Origin: an uncultured Collinsella sp.
GTDB taxonomy: Bacteria; Actinomycetota; Coriobacteriia; Coriobacteriales; Coriobacteriaceae
DNA: 64,000 nt
Assembly (NCBI GenBank): GCA_900544865.1
Contig: UQXA01000006.1
Location: forward strand, 15,028-79,027
Direction: 5' to 3'
Shown here: in pieces, positions 1 through 8,475 of the stretch
How the letters are laid out: the number at the start of each line of letters is the position of its first letter
How positions within the stretch are numbered: position 1 is the first letter of the stretch
Position numbers and translations under genes: made by a program
Notes under the pieces: generated by a model
Told to the model about the DNA's origin: nothing
What the model saw: only the letters and a program-made list of their open reading frames with translations
Databases searched by the model: none

Positions 1-85
1 CTTTGTCCTGCTTGGGCTGCGGTCATCGTCCGCCGCAACAGCACCACTATACTTTTGAATATCTGAGCATTTTGAAAGGCAGGAT

Positions 86-2578
86 ATGACCGCAACCGCC
101 AGTCGAACCACCAACCGCAGACCCGAGCTTTTGGCGCCCGCCGGAGGGCCCGAGCCCTTTGCCGCCGCACTCGCCGCGGGGGCAGACGCCATCTATTGCG
201 GCATGGGCAGCTTCAACGCCCGCCGCAAGGCCACCAACTTTACCGACGAGGCCTTTGAGCAGGCCTGCCGCGCCGCGCATCTAGCCGGGTCGCGCGTCTA
301 CGTCACGGTCAACATCGTCATCAAGCAGTCCGAGATGGGCGATGCGCTGCAACTCATTCATCGCTGCTCCACGCTGGGCGCCGATGCCTTCATTATCCAG
401 GACTGGGGCCTGTTCTTTGAGGTCAAACGCACCATGCCCGGCATCGAGACACATATCTCGACCCAGGCGAACATCCACGACGACCGCGGAACCCTTTGGT
501 GCCGCGAGCAGGGCGCCGACCGCGTGACTCTCTCGCGCGAGCTCTCCATCGACGAGATCGCCGCCATTCATAATGCCGCGCCCGATGTGGACCTTGAGGT
601 CTTTAGCCATGGCGCCATCTGCTTTTGCTACTCGGGTCTGTGCCTGCTTTCGAGCTTTGCCATGGCGGGACGATCGGCCAACCGTGGCATGTGCGCCCAG
701 CCCTGCCGCCTGCCCTACGAACTGATCGACGAAAACGGTCGCGCGCTCTCCCCCGCCGGCCGCGAGCGTGCGCTATGCCCGCGTGACACCAACACCTCGC
801 AGCTTGTTCGCCGCCTGTATTACGCCGGCGCCGCGTCGCTCAAGCTCGAGGGCCGCATGAAGGCGCCCGATTACGTGTACTCCATCGTCGATGTGTATCG
901 TCACGAAATTGACGACATGCTATCCGGAGCCACCGTTGCCAAGGACGAGGAAGCCGCCCGCCAGCGCCAGCTCAAGCGCTGCTTCAACCGCGACTTTACG
1001 CATGCCTATCAGGACGGCGCCTCGGGCGACGAGATGATGAGCTATGAGCGTTCCAACAACCGCGGCCAGATCGTGGGCACGGTGCTGGGCAGCCGCCCGG
1101 CCAACCGCGATGTGCGCGGCCTCAAGCCCGACGACCGCCGTCGCCGCGCCGCCATCGCCCGCATTGAGCTGTTTGAGCCCGTGGGCAAGGGCGACCTGTT
1201 GGAGCTTCGCCACGACGACGAGTTTGACCAGTTCCTGACCACCATTGCTGCCGATGATGCCGCCGCGGGCGACATCATCGAATGTCGCGTACCCCGCAGC
1301 ATGCCCGAGGGTTGCCGTGTGCGCGTGATTCGCAGTCAGCGTGCCATCGACGCCGCCGGCGCCGCGCTCAAGCGCGATGTGCTGCGCCGCCGAGCTGTTG
1401 ATGTGTCCGTCGTGGCGCGCCTGGGCGAGCCGTTTACCGTCACACTCACCTGCTGTGACAACCCCGCGCTCGCCGCCACCGCCACAGGCTTCACCGTCGA
1501 GGCCGCCAAGACTCGCGCCGTCGAGGCGGCAGACCTGGTTGAGCATGTGGGCCGTATGGGTTCCTCGCCCTTTGAGGCTGCGAGCTTTGACGTTTCGCTC
1601 GACGCCGGCTGCGGCATGGGCTTCTCCGCCGTGCACAAGGTGCGCGCCGCCGCCTGTAAAGCATTGGAGGAGACCATTCTGGCGCCGTACGAGGAGCGCG
1701 CGAAAACGCTCGAGATTCCGTTGCTCGACAAATGTACGCGCGCCATGCCCGAGCATTACCGCGATGAGCCGCAGATCTGCGCCGCCGTCACCACGCTCGA
1801 AGCCGCCGAGGCGGCTCGCGCCGAGGGCGCCGCGCGCATCTATATGACCACCGACGCGCTCGAGGCTGTCGGACTCTCCCCTGCCGATGCATTTGAGCAG
1901 GGTATCGTGCCCGTACTCGACGAGGTCTGCCGCGCCGTCGACCACGAGCGCGTCGATCCTTGGATCAATGCCGGAGCCACCGTCGCCGTCGGCAATATCT
2001 CCGAGCTCGCCGTAGCCGCGCATGCCGGCGCCACGGCCGAGATTCGCTCTTGCCTGCCGGTGCACAACATACCCTGCATGGAGGCGCTTGCCGAGCGCGG
2101 AGCCGGCGCATTTTGGCTCTCGCCCGAGATCACGCTCGACGAGATTGCCTCGCTCGGCGCCGCCGCGCCCGCGGCTCTGGGCATCACCGTCTTTGGCCGT
2201 CCGCGCGTTATGACGAGCGAACACTGCATTCTGCAGGTTGCCAACGGCTGCATCCACGATTGTGTCAACTGCCGTCTGCGTGCCCGCAAGCTCTCGCTCA
2301 AGAATATCGACGGAAAGGTCATGCCCGTCCGCACCGACATCCACGGCCGCTCTCGCCTGTACGATGCCTACCCCATCGACCTCACGCCGCAGGTTCCTCA
2401 GCTGCTCGATGCCGGTGTGCGTCGTCTCATGGTGGACGGAGCGCTGCTCGAGACGGATGAGGTTGGCCGTGCCGTCGCCCGCGTCCGTCGTGCCGTCGAA
2501 GCAGCGCAGGCCGGCCGCAAGCCCGCCGCCCGCCTACGCGGGGCGACCTCGGGCTGCATGTTTGTGGGAATCAGCTAA
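86..2578 (+). CDS. U32-family (collagenase-like peptidase / RlhA-TrhP type) protein
   Basis: An 830-residue cytoplasmic protein of the peptidase U32 family. Its best studied members, TrhP and RlhA, are needed for hydroxylation of tRNA or 23S rRNA rather than for proteolysis. The N-terminus has the family motif LAPAGG (residues 16-21) and GADAIYCG (about 32-39). HGAIC...SGLC with C179 and C186, plus C203 and C207, matches the four cysteines proposed to bind an Fe-S cluster. A second cysteine group (CIHDCVNC) lies near the C-terminus. The length suits the long U32 proteins with an extra C-terminal domain. The ATG at 86 follows a GAAAGGCAGG ribosome site. The next gene, 15 bases on, is a pseudouridine synthase, so the pair looks like an RNA-modification operon. 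The RNA target cannot be read from sequence. Confidence 0.88.
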   Translation: MTATASRTTNRRPELLAPAGGPEPFAAALAAGADAIYCGMGSFNARRKATNFTDEAFEQACRAAHLAGSRVYVTVNIVIKQSEMGDALQLIHRCSTLGADAFIIQDWGLFFEVKRTMPGIETHISTQANIHDDRGTLWCREQGADRVTLSRELSIDEIAAIHNAAPDVDLEVFSHGAICFCYSGLCLLSSFAMAGRSANRGMCAQPCRLPYELIDENGRALSPAGRERALCPRDTNTSQLVRRLYYAGAASLKLEGRMKAPDYVYSIVDVYRHEIDDMLSGATVAKDEEAARQRQLKRCFNRDFTHAYQDGASGDEMMSYERSNNRGQIVGTVLGSRPANRDVRGLKPDDRRRRAAIARIELFEPVGKGDLLELRHDDEFDQFLTTIAADDAAAGDIIECRVPRSMPEGCRVRVIRSQRAIDAAGAALKRDVLRRRAVDVSVVARLGEPFTVTLTCCDNPALAATATGFTVEAAKTRAVEAADLVEHVGRMGSSPFEAASFDVSLDAGCGMGFSAVHKVRAAACKALEETILAPYEERAKTLEIPLLDKCTRAMPEHYRDEPQICAAVTTLEAAEAARAEGAARIYMTTDALEAVGLSPADAFEQGIVPVLDEVCRAVDHERVDPWINAGATVAVGNISELAVAAHAGATAEIRSCLPVHNIPCMEALAERGAGAFWLSPEITLDEIASLGAAAPAALGITVFGRPRVMTSEHCILQVANGCIHDCVNCRLRARKLSLKNIDGKVMPVRTDIHGRSRLYDAYPIDLTPQVPQLLDAGVRRLMVDGALLETDEVGRAVARVRRAVEAAQAGRKPAARLRGATSGCMFVGIS

Positions 2579-2593
2579 CCGAAAGGCTAACAC

Positions 2594-3253
2594 GTGAACG
2601 AAGAACCTCAAGTCCTCTACTGCGACGCCTGGCTCATGGCCATCGACAAGCCCGCCGGCATGATCGTCCACGGCGACGGCACCGGCGAGCGCACGCTCAC
2701 CGACTACGCCAGCGACCTGCTGCTGGCGATGGGCGACGGCTTTGCCGCGACCGACATGCAGCCGCTTAACCGCCTGGACCGCGACACCACCGGCGTGGTG
2801 CTGTTCTCGCTCGACAAGCAGACGCAGCCCGCCTTTGACCAGATGGTCATCGACCACGCTTTCGAAAAGCACTACCTGGCGCTCGCCGAGGGCAAGATCG
2901 ACTGGAACGAAAAGCTCATCGACAAGCCCATCGCCCGCGACCGCCACGACAGTCGCAAGATGCGCGTCGGTGCTAGCGGCAAGCCGTCTCAAACGCGCGT
3001 GAAGGTACTCAAGCGTCTTAAGGGCCGCCGTGGCCTGCCCACGCGCTCGTATATCGATGTCGAGCTGCTCACCGGCCGCAAGCACCAGATCCGTGTGCAT
3101 CTGGCGAGTGAGCGTCATCCTCTGGTAGGCGACGAGCTCTACGGCACGCCGCGTCCCTGCGGCCTGATGCTCCACGCCCACAGCGTGTCCTTCACGCATC
3201 CCGTAACCGGCGAGCACATCCACATCGAAGCCCCTTGCCCCTGGGAGCCCTAA
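2594..3253 (+). CDS. RluA-family pseudouridine synthase
   Basis: A 219-residue RNA pseudouridine synthase converting uridine to pseudouridine in rRNA or tRNA. The catalytic motif LNRLDRDTTG carries the conserved aspartate, and GRKHQIRVHLA is the typical second family motif. There is no N-terminal S4 RNA-binding domain, so it is one of the short RluA-type enzymes (compare RluA and TruC). Translation starts at a GTG at 2594 behind GAAAGG, and the gene follows the U32 gene by 15 bases, which suggests co-transcription. The exact target uridine is not predictable. Confidence 0.9.
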   Translation: MNEEPQVLYCDAWLMAIDKPAGMIVHGDGTGERTLTDYASDLLLAMGDGFAATDMQPLNRLDRDTTGVVLFSLDKQTQPAFDQMVIDHAFEKHYLALAEGKIDWNEKLIDKPIARDRHDSRKMRVGASGKPSQTRVKVLKRLKGRRGLPTRSYIDVELLTGRKHQIRVHLASERHPLVGDELYGTPRPCGLMLHAHSVSFTHPVTGEHIHIEAPCPWEP

Positions 3254-3290
3254 ACCACCACAATGGGGACAGGCACCTTTGTGGTGGTTT
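3252..3290 (+). terminator. Intrinsic terminator after the RluA gene
   Basis: A perfect 12-bp stem (3252-3263 with 3279-3290) begins inside the stop codon, has a 15-nt loop and runs into TTTTG. The loop contains GGGGACAGG, the head of a short sequence seen in several other gaps of this window. Confidence 0.8.
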
Positions 3291-3321
3291 TGCCGCAATG
3301 GCTCAGCCACGGTCCCAAAAC

Positions 3322-3538
3322 GTCTCGATCTGTAACAGTTAGAACCCACTTTTCGGTCTATCTGTTACAGATCGAGACATTCGAATCCCCCTTAAGGGAA
3401 AATCTCAATCTGTAACAATAACTCGGCAAAATCGGTCCCAGCTGTTACAGATTGAGACAAAGGGACGGCGCAGTTCGGAAGTATCTCAATCTGTAACACC
3501 TAGCCCACTTTTAACGGTCTAGTTGTTACAGACTTAGA
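3322..3538. repeat. Tandem array of three hairpins, period 81 nt
   Basis: Three inverted repeats built on TCTCRATCTGTAACA and its complement occupy this gap. Arms are 3322-3338/3362-3378 (17 bp, perfect), 3403-3417/3443-3457 (15 bp, perfect) and 3484-3498/3524-3538 (two mismatches). Unit starts are exactly 81 nt apart. Loops of units 1 and 3 share CCCACTTTT and CGGTCTA. No coding sequence is seen in 3291-3555. Confidence 0.85.
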
Positions 3539-3555
3539 CAAAACCGGTAGACAAC

Positions 3556-3592
3556 AAAAGCGGCAACGCTCGTAATGGACGTTGCCGCTTTT
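3556..3592 (-). terminator. Terminator of the DeoR / oxidoreductase operon
   Basis: A 13-bp perfect stem (AAAAGCGGCAACG with its complement, 3556-3568 and 3580-3592) lies 40 bases after the DeoR stop. On the minus strand it ends in CTTTTGTTGT. Confidence 0.8.
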
Positions 3593-3631
3593 CTATTGAG
3601 GAACCTAAATGGTTTTGACCTTGCCCTGTCG

Positions 3632-4378
3632 CTAGACCGTGATGACGTTGTCCATCGACTGGTACTTGGCTGGCACCTCGCCCGCGGTAATAATCGTTGC
3701 GTCGCGGAAGTCCGCGAACTTGACGGGCGCCACCATGCCGAATTTGCTGGCGTCTGAGATTACGAAGCGTTTGGCGGTATGGCGCATCGAGATACGCTTG
3801 ACTTGCGCTTCCTCGATATCCGGTGTGGTGAGACCTTGCTCGGCGGCGATGCCATTGGAACCCCAAAAGCCGCAGTTGAAGTTATAGCGATCCAGGGTTG
3901 CCAAGGCGTCGGGACCGACGAGCGCCTCGGTCTCGGGCTTGAGCTCGCCGCCCAGCACCACGGTGCGCATGCCGCGCAGAGCGAGATGCTGAGCATGGAG
4001 CACGGAGTCGGTCACATAGGTGACGCCCTCAAGGCGCGGAAGATGCTCGATGAGCCTAAGCGTCGTCGAACCTGAATCGATGTACACAAAGCTCTCGGGC
4101 TCCACAAGCGCCGCCGCACGGGCGCAGATGCGCTCCTTGTCATCATTATGGAGATCGCTGCGCTCGTTGATCGTCAGGTCGCGCGTCACGTGCGCGCGCT
4201 CCAGACTTGTCGCACCTCCGTGCACCTTGGCGATACGGTGTGCTCGGTCGAGCGTCTGCAGGTCGCGCCGAATAGTAGACGCCGTCACGCCCAGGGCCTC
4301 AGCAAGCTCCGGCACGGTAACCGAGCCGGTCTGCTGCACCATCGACACGATCTCGTTGAGCCTATCTTCCGCAAGCAT
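3632..4378 (-). CDS. DeoR/GlpR-family transcriptional regulator
   Basis: A 248-residue DNA-binding repressor of the DeoR family. The N-terminal winged helix-turn-helix is VTVPELAEALGVTASTIRRD (about residues 20-39), followed by the linker KVHGGA. The C-terminal sugar-phosphate sensing domain includes the conserved YIDSGSTT. GAGGAGG precedes the ATG and overlaps the stop region of the upstream oxidoreductase, with only 3 bases between the genes, so the two are probably translationally coupled. The natural role is to control its own operon in response to a phosphorylated sugar. The three CAAATA repeats upstream of the operon are candidate operators. Confidence 0.9.
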   Translation of the reverse strand: MLAEDRLNEIVSMVQQTGSVTVPELAEALGVTASTIRRDLQTLDRAHRIAKVHGGATSLERAHVTRDLTINERSDLHNDDKERICARAAALVEPESFVYIDSGSTTLRLIEHLPRLEGVTYVTDSVLHAQHLALRGMRTVVLGGELKPETEALVGPDALATLDRYNFNCGFWGSNGIAAEQGLTTPDIEEAQVKRISMRHTAKRFVISDASKFGMVAPVKFADFRDATIITAGEVPAKYQSMDNVITV

Positions 4379-4381
4379 CGT

Positions 4382-5464
4382 TTACTCCTCCTCGGGGTAC
4401 ACGACTCCCCAATCGGCGCGGAGCTTGGTCATCAGCTCCATAACATCGGAAGCATAGCCCAGAAGCTCGCGCTTAGAATCATCGCCGGCAACGGCCTTCT
4501 CCAGGTCGGCCATCTCGTAGCACAGTGCGTAGGCCTCGGTGCCAGTGTGGACCTCCTCGCGGTGACCGTCTGCAGTCCACACGATGGTCGCATGGTCGGC
4601 ACGCGGATACTCGTTGACCTCGATATGGCACTTGTCGAAGCTGATGACCGAGCGCTTGGGCTGCTTGGAGTGGAGCGTAAGGCTCACGACGCCCAGCTGC
4701 TGCTCGGCGTTACGGCAGACAATGCCACCCGCGACGTCAACGCCAGTCTCGCAGGTATTGCCCAGAGATACGACCTCGGCGGGTTGGCTGGCCATAAACA
4801 GGCGCATGACGGACAGGGCATAGACGCCAATGTCGAGCATGGCGCCGCCGGCAAGGCTGCGGTTGTAGAATCGGTTGGTCAGGTCGCCGTACTCCTTATA
4901 GCTACCAAAGTTGAGCTGGGCGAGGTTCATGCGGCCAAAGTCGCCCGCATCCATGCGGCGGCGCAGCTCCTGATACAAGGGCATGTGGAGCACCGTTGTG
5001 GCGTCCATGAGGACCACGTTATGCTCGACAGCAATGGCACGGGCCTCGTCGAGCTCGGCAGAGTTGAGGGTAATGGCCTTCTCGCAGAGCACGTGCTTGC
5101 CGGCGGCCAGCGCGGCACGCAGATAGGTGATATGCGTGTTGTGCGGCGTGGTGATATAGACGGCGTCGATGTCCGGATCGGCGTAGAGGTCCTCAACCGT
5201 CTCGTACACCTTCTCGACGCCATACTGCTCGGCAAAAGCCTGGGCCTTGGACAGCGTACGGTTGGCAACGCCCGCGAGCTTGCGGCCGGCAAGAGCGAGA
5301 GACTGGGCCATTTGGTTGGCGATAACACCGCACCCGATCACAGCCCAACGAAGCTCGGGAGCCGTAAAGATATCATCGGGGAATGGCTTACCCTGGACCG
5401 AAGCGAACGCTGCCTTTGCTGCTGCCGCGGAGTCGAGTGGAGCTTGTTTTGAATCTGCCATCAT
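4382..5464 (-). CDS. Gfo/Idh/MocA-family NAD(P)-dependent oxidoreductase
   Basis: A 360-residue dehydrogenase with an N-terminal Rossmann fold (AVIGCGVIANQMAQSLA, about residues 41-57) and the family motif region ending HVLCEKAITLN, where EKP is usual and EKA is found here. The C-terminal domain is the typical alpha/beta sheet part. Members oxidise or reduce sugars, inositols or related compounds; the substrate is unknown. Two ATG codons stand side by side (5464 and 5461) behind AGGAGG; the second has better spacing (6 nt). It is the first gene of a two-gene operon with the DeoR regulator, which suggests a substrate-induced catabolic role. Confidence 0.88.
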   Translation of the reverse strand: MMADSKQAPLDSAAAAKAAFASVQGKPFPDDIFTAPELRWAVIGCGVIANQMAQSLALAGRKLAGVANRTLSKAQAFAEQYGVEKVYETVEDLYADPDIDAVYITTPHNTHITYLRAALAAGKHVLCEKAITLNSAELDEARAIAVEHNVVLMDATTVLHMPLYQELRRRMDAGDFGRMNLAQLNFGSYKEYGDLTNRFYNRSLAGGAMLDIGVYALSVMRLFMASQPAEVVSLGNTCETGVDVAGGIVCRNAEQQLGVVSLTLHSKQPKRSVISFDKCHIEVNEYPRADHATIVWTADGHREEVHTGTEAYALCYEMADLEKAVAGDDSKRELLGYASDVMELMTKLRADWGVVYPEEE

Positions 5465-5528
5465 GTGCCTCCTGAATCATCGGAAGTTCTTCATTTCCAA
5501 CAGCCTTATATTCGCACAAATGCGCGCG

Positions 5529-5556
5529 TATTTGCTTGTATTTGCGTGTTTATTTG
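5529..5556 (-). promoter_or_regulatory. Candidate DeoR operator, three phased CAAATA repeats
   Basis: TATTTG occurs at 5529-5534, 5539-5544 and 5551-5556 (CAAATA on the minus strand), spaced 10 and 12 nt, about 65-90 bases upstream of the oxidoreductase start. Near-helical spacing of direct repeats fits a DeoR-type repressor. It is inferred only. The surrounding 5500-5640 is AT-rich. Confidence 0.4.
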
Positions 5557-5755
5557 TTTATCGGTCATTATTTAGCCATATTTTGCACATTTTTACGCGG
5601 TCATACGCATTAACACGCAATGCTATGCGCGATAATGCGCATGCGAGGATCCTTGTAAAGGATAAAGAAGCGGAACACCAAAGCCCAAAAAGGCAGAGCA
5701 GGCTGTCTTACTCTTCCCCTCTAGGGGCATCAGGCATCAATGGACCGCCCCAAAC

Positions 5756-5817
5756 TGCCGGCACATGGGGAACATCCCCAGGTGCCGGCAGAAAGGGAAC
5801 GTCCCCAGGTGCCGGCA
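5756..5817. repeat. GTGCCGGCA short tandem repeat, period 27 nt
   Basis: TGCCGGCAC at 5756-5764 pairs with GTGCCGGCA at 5782-5790, and GTGCCGGCA recurs at 5809-5817. GGGAAC(A/G)TCCCCAG lies between the copies. The same unit and 27-nt period reappear at 50659-50694. Confidence 0.75.
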
Positions 5818-5827
5818 TTTCAGCGGC

Positions 5828-5886
5828 ACTCATTTAAGTCTGTCCCCAATGAGCGCAATCACTCATTTAAGTCTGTCCCCAATGAG
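5828..5886. repeat. Two identical 26-nt direct repeats with hairpin ends
   Basis: ACTCATTTAAGTCTGTCCCC followed by AATGAG occurs at 5828-5853 and again at 5861-5886, identical and 33 nt apart. Each copy has CTCATT/AATGAG inverted ends. Read on the minus strand the core begins GGGGACAG. Confidence 0.85.
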
Positions 5887-5895
5887 TAGGGATAG

Positions 5896-5932
5896 AAAAA
5901 GGCCCGGATGCCGTGGAACATCCGGGCCTTTG
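5896..5932 (-). terminator. Strong terminator of the rplC-rplX operon
   Basis: A 12-bp perfect stem (5899-5910 with 5919-5930, AAGGCCCGGATG) is followed on the minus strand by CTTTTTC. It ends the ribosomal operon directly after rplX, where spc-operon genes would normally continue. Confidence 0.9.
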
Positions 5933-5957
5933 CTAGCAACTTGATGTTGCGGGCAGC

Positions 5958-6263
5958 TTAGAACTTGTGGCCGCACTTCTTGCAGACGCGCAGCTTGTTC
6001 TTGCCGTCCTTCTCGTGACCGACGCGGGTAACCTTACCGCACTCGGGGCAAACGAGATTGACGTTGGAGGCGTCGATGGGAGCCTCCTGCGAAACGATGC
6101 CGCCCTGCTGGTTGGCAGCGTTGGGCTTGACGGCCTTCTTAACGACCGAAACGCCCTCGACAACGACCTTGTTCTCGGCGGGGAGAGCACGCAGGATAAC
6201 GCCCTGCTTGCCGCGATCCTTACCAGAGAGAACCTGGACCTTATCGCCCTTCTTGATATACAT
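5958..6263 (-). CDS. rplX: 50S ribosomal protein L24
   Basis: A 101-residue L24, an assembly-initiator protein of the large subunit. The KOW motif region KGDKVQVLSGKDRGKQG is at residues 5-21. The C-terminus carries CPEC and CKKC, a zinc-ribbon form of L24. It is the last gene of this operon: the usual next genes (rplE, rpsN, rpsH) are absent and a terminator follows 25 bases on. Confidence 0.97.
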   Translation of the reverse strand: MYIKKGDKVQVLSGKDRGKQGVILRALPAENKVVVEGVSVVKKAVKPNAANQQGGIVSQEAPIDASNVNLVCPECGKVTRVGHEKDGKNKLRVCKKCGHKF

Positions 6264-6276
6264 ATATCTCCCCTAA

Positions 6277-6645
6277 CTACAGGGTCTCGGGAGCGAGCGA
6301 GACGATCTTCATGTACTTCTTGTCACGAAGCTCGCGAGCGACAGGCCCGAAGATACGGGTGCCGACGGGCGAACCATCGTTGTTGATGACAACGCAGGCG
6401 TTCTCATCAAAGCGAATGTAGGAGCCATCCTTGCGGCGGATCTCCTTAACGGTGCGAACGACGACGCAACGGACAACGTCCTTCTTCTTGACGTTGGCGC
6501 CAGGGGTAGCCTCCTGGACAGCACCGATGAACACATCGCCGATGCCTGCATAACGACGCTTGGAACCGCCAAGCACCTTGATGCAGCGAATCTTGCGAGC
6601 GCCGGAGTTGTCGGCGACGTTCAGCATGGTTTGCATCTGAATCAT
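6277..6645 (-). CDS. rplN: 50S ribosomal protein L14
   Basis: A 122-residue L14 of standard length, starting MIQMQTMLNVADNSGA and containing the signature GSKRRYAGIGD. It binds 23S rRNA near the inter-subunit face. It lies 13 bases before rplX. The 118-bp gap to rpsQ (6646-6763) is longer than elsewhere in the operon and holds only a weak short hairpin; no gene is seen there. Confidence 0.98.
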   Translation of the reverse strand: MIQMQTMLNVADNSGARKIRCIKVLGGSKRRYAGIGDVFIGAVQEATPGANVKKKDVVRCVVVRTVKEIRRKDGSYIRFDENACVVINNDGSPVGTRIFGPVARELRDKKYMKIVSLAPETL

Positions 6646-6763
6646 GGTAGATGTTCCTCCGAACTAAGAACCGAAGAGAGGTGCGCAGCCTTTATACGGC
6701 CCGTGGTATGCAAGCCAGGCATACGCACATCTTCGGAAACGTACAAGTCGTAAGAGCGACTGC

Positions 6764-7024
6764 TTATTTAGCGCGCTCGACGACCTCGATGAGGCGCCAA
6801 CGCTTCATCTTGGACATAGGACGGGTCTCCATAACGCGGACGGTATCGCCCACGCCAGCCGTGCACTCCTCGTCGTGAGCGTGCAGCTTCTTGGAGCTGG
6901 TCATCATCTTGCCGTACTTGGGGTGACGCTTGCGCTCGGTGATGGTGACAACAATGGTCTTGGCACCGGAGACGGAGGTAACGACACCCGTACGGACCTT
7001 ACGCGAGTTACGCGAATCAGTCAT
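6764..7024 (-). CDS. rpsQ: 30S ribosomal protein S17
   Basis: An 86-residue S17, a primary 16S rRNA binding protein. The family signature is visible as GDTVRVMETRPMSKMKRWRL near the C-terminus, with the OB-fold start RKVRTGVVTS. It lies 16 bases after rpmC in the normal rpmC-rpsQ-rplN order. Confidence 0.97.
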   Translation of the reverse strand: MTDSRNSRKVRTGVVTSVSGAKTIVVTITERKRHPKYGKMMTSSKKLHAHDEECTAGVGDTVRVMETRPMSKMKRWRLIEVVERAK

Positions 7025-7040
7025 GTTCTCTCCTTAGGTC

Positions 7041-7256
7041 CTACTCGGCGACAGCGGACTTCTCCGCTGCGATCTCGCGGGCGCGCTGCTCCGTGAGGAC
7101 GCGAGCGATGTCCTTCTTCACGGTGTTGACGCGAGCGGTGTTGTCCAGCTGGCTGGTGGCCATCTGGAAACGAAGGTTAAAGAGCTCGGCGCGCATTTCC
7201 TTCAGCTTCTCAACGAGCTGAGCGTCCGAGAGCTCACGAATCTCTGCGGGCTTCAT
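7041..7256 (-). CDS. rpmC: 50S ribosomal protein L29
   Basis: A 71-residue L29, a two-helix protein at the peptide exit tunnel. It shows the typical start MKPAEIRELSDAQLVEKL and LRFQMATSQLDN. Its start codon shares one base with the rplP stop region, so the two are translationally coupled. Confidence 0.97.
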   Translation of the reverse strand: MKPAEIRELSDAQLVEKLKEMRAELFNLRFQMATSQLDNTARVNTVKKDIARVLTEQRAREIAAEKSAVAE

Positions 7257-7759
7257 TAGTTCTCCTCCTTGGCGGCGGCGGCGTCCTCAGCAGCCCACTT
7301 GGCCTCGAGAGCGGCCTCCTCAGCCATCTCCTTCTCGATGCGCTGCTCAGCGTTCTTGGCAGCAACAATCTTGGTCTTGATGGGGAGCTTGTGCTGCGCA
7401 AGACGCAGAGCCTCGCGAGCGACCTCCTCGGGAACACCCTTGACCTCGAACATGATGCGGCCGGGCTTGACGACGGCCACCCACTCCTCGGGGTTACCCT
7501 TACCAGAACCCATGCGAGTCTCGGCAGGCTTCTTGGTGATGGGCTTATCGGGGAAGATCGTGATGTAGACACGACCGCCACGCTTCATGTAGCGGGTCAT
7601 GGCAATACGAGCGGCCTCGATCTGACGGTTGGTGATCCAATGGGCCTCGAGAGCCTGGATACCAAACTCGCCGAAATGCAGCTCGGTATTACCCTTGGCC
7701 TGGCCCTTCATGGAGCCACGCTGCACCTTGCGGTGAAGAATACGCTTAGGGGCAAGCAC
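7256..7759 (-). CDS. rplP: 50S ribosomal protein L16 with C-terminal extension
   Basis: A 167-residue L16, which helps position A-site tRNA. The core MLAPKR...GNTELHFGEFGIQALE and RMGSGKGNPEEWVAVVKPGR is canonical. Usual length is about 137-140, so the alanine- and glutamate-rich tail from about residue 138 is a lineage extension of roughly 28 residues. It overlaps rpsC by the shared boundary base at 7759. Confidence 0.96.
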   Translation of the reverse strand: MLAPKRILHRKVQRGSMKGQAKGNTELHFGEFGIQALEAHWITNRQIEAARIAMTRYMKRGGRVYITIFPDKPITKKPAETRMGSGKGNPEEWVAVVKPGRIMFEVKGVPEEVAREALRLAQHKLPIKTKIVAAKNAEQRIEKEMAEEAALEAKWAAEDAAAAKEEN

Positions 7760-8469
7760 TACTGACCCCTCCTCTCGGAGTTACGACGACGAGGACGGGA
7801 AGAGCCCTCGAGTGCAGGGTTGGGAACAGGCTGGCCCGGGAGCTTCTCGCCCAGGTAGATCCAGACCTTCACGCCGCAAGCGCCCATGGTGGTGCTGGCG
7901 ACAGCCGTGCCGTAGTCGATCTTGGCACGGAGGGTGTGCAGAGGCACGCGACCCTCGCGGTACCACTCACGACGGCCCATCTCGGCGCCGCCGAGACGAC
8001 CGGAGCACTGGATACGGATGCCCTTAGCGCCGGCCTTGCGGGCGGACTGGACAGCCTTGCGCATAGCGCGACGGAAGGCAACGCGGCCCTCGAGCTGCTC
8101 GGCGATAGACTGAGCAACGAGGTTGGCGTCGAGCTCGGGGCGCTTGATCTCGACAACGTCGACGGAGAGCTGGCCCTTGGAGACGCCAGCGACCTTCTCG
8201 AGCTCGGTGCGGAGGGTATCGATCTCGGCACCCTTCTTACCGATGACAACGCCGGGGCGAGCGGTGAGGATGATGACCTTCACCTTGTCGCCAGCGCGCT
8301 CGATCTCGACGCGGGAGACAGCTGCGCGGGAAAGACGCTTCTCGAGGTACTTGCGGATCTCGAGATCGTTACCGAGGGTCTTAGCGTAATCCTTCTCTGC
8401 GAACCAGCGGGAGCGCCAGTTCTCGGTAATGCCAAGACGGAAGCCGGTGGGGTAGACTTTCTGACCCAT
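7759..8469 (-). CDS. rpsC: 30S ribosomal protein S3
   Basis: A 236-residue S3 forming part of the mRNA entry channel. It begins MGQKVYPTGFRLG and contains the KH-domain loop VIGKKGAEIDTLR and the C-terminal motif YREGRVPLHTLRAKIDYG. It follows rplV by 6 bases in canonical order. Confidence 0.98.
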   Translation of the reverse strand: MGQKVYPTGFRLGITENWRSRWFAEKDYAKTLGNDLEIRKYLEKRLSRAAVSRVEIERAGDKVKVIILTARPGVVIGKKGAEIDTLRTELEKVAGVSKGQLSVDVVEIKRPELDANLVAQSIAEQLEGRVAFRRAMRKAVQSARKAGAKGIRIQCSGRLGGAEMGRREWYREGRVPLHTLRAKIDYGTAVASTTMGACGVKVWIYLGEKLPGQPVPNPALEGSSRPRRRNSERRGQ

Positions 8470-8475
8470 ACAGCT

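Noticed and set aside
3379..3388. TTCGAATCC resembling a tRNA T-loop
   Set aside because: It lies between hairpins of the repeat array and has no cloverleaf around it.
3322..3538. CRISPR array
   Set aside because: Only three units, each a hairpin with a different internal loop; no identical direct repeats with unique spacers and no cas genes nearby.
6646..6763. Possible promoter or small gene in the rplN-rpsQ gap
   Set aside because: TATAAA is present, but the nearest -35-like hexamer is at wrong spacing, and no open frame with a ribosome site is seen.
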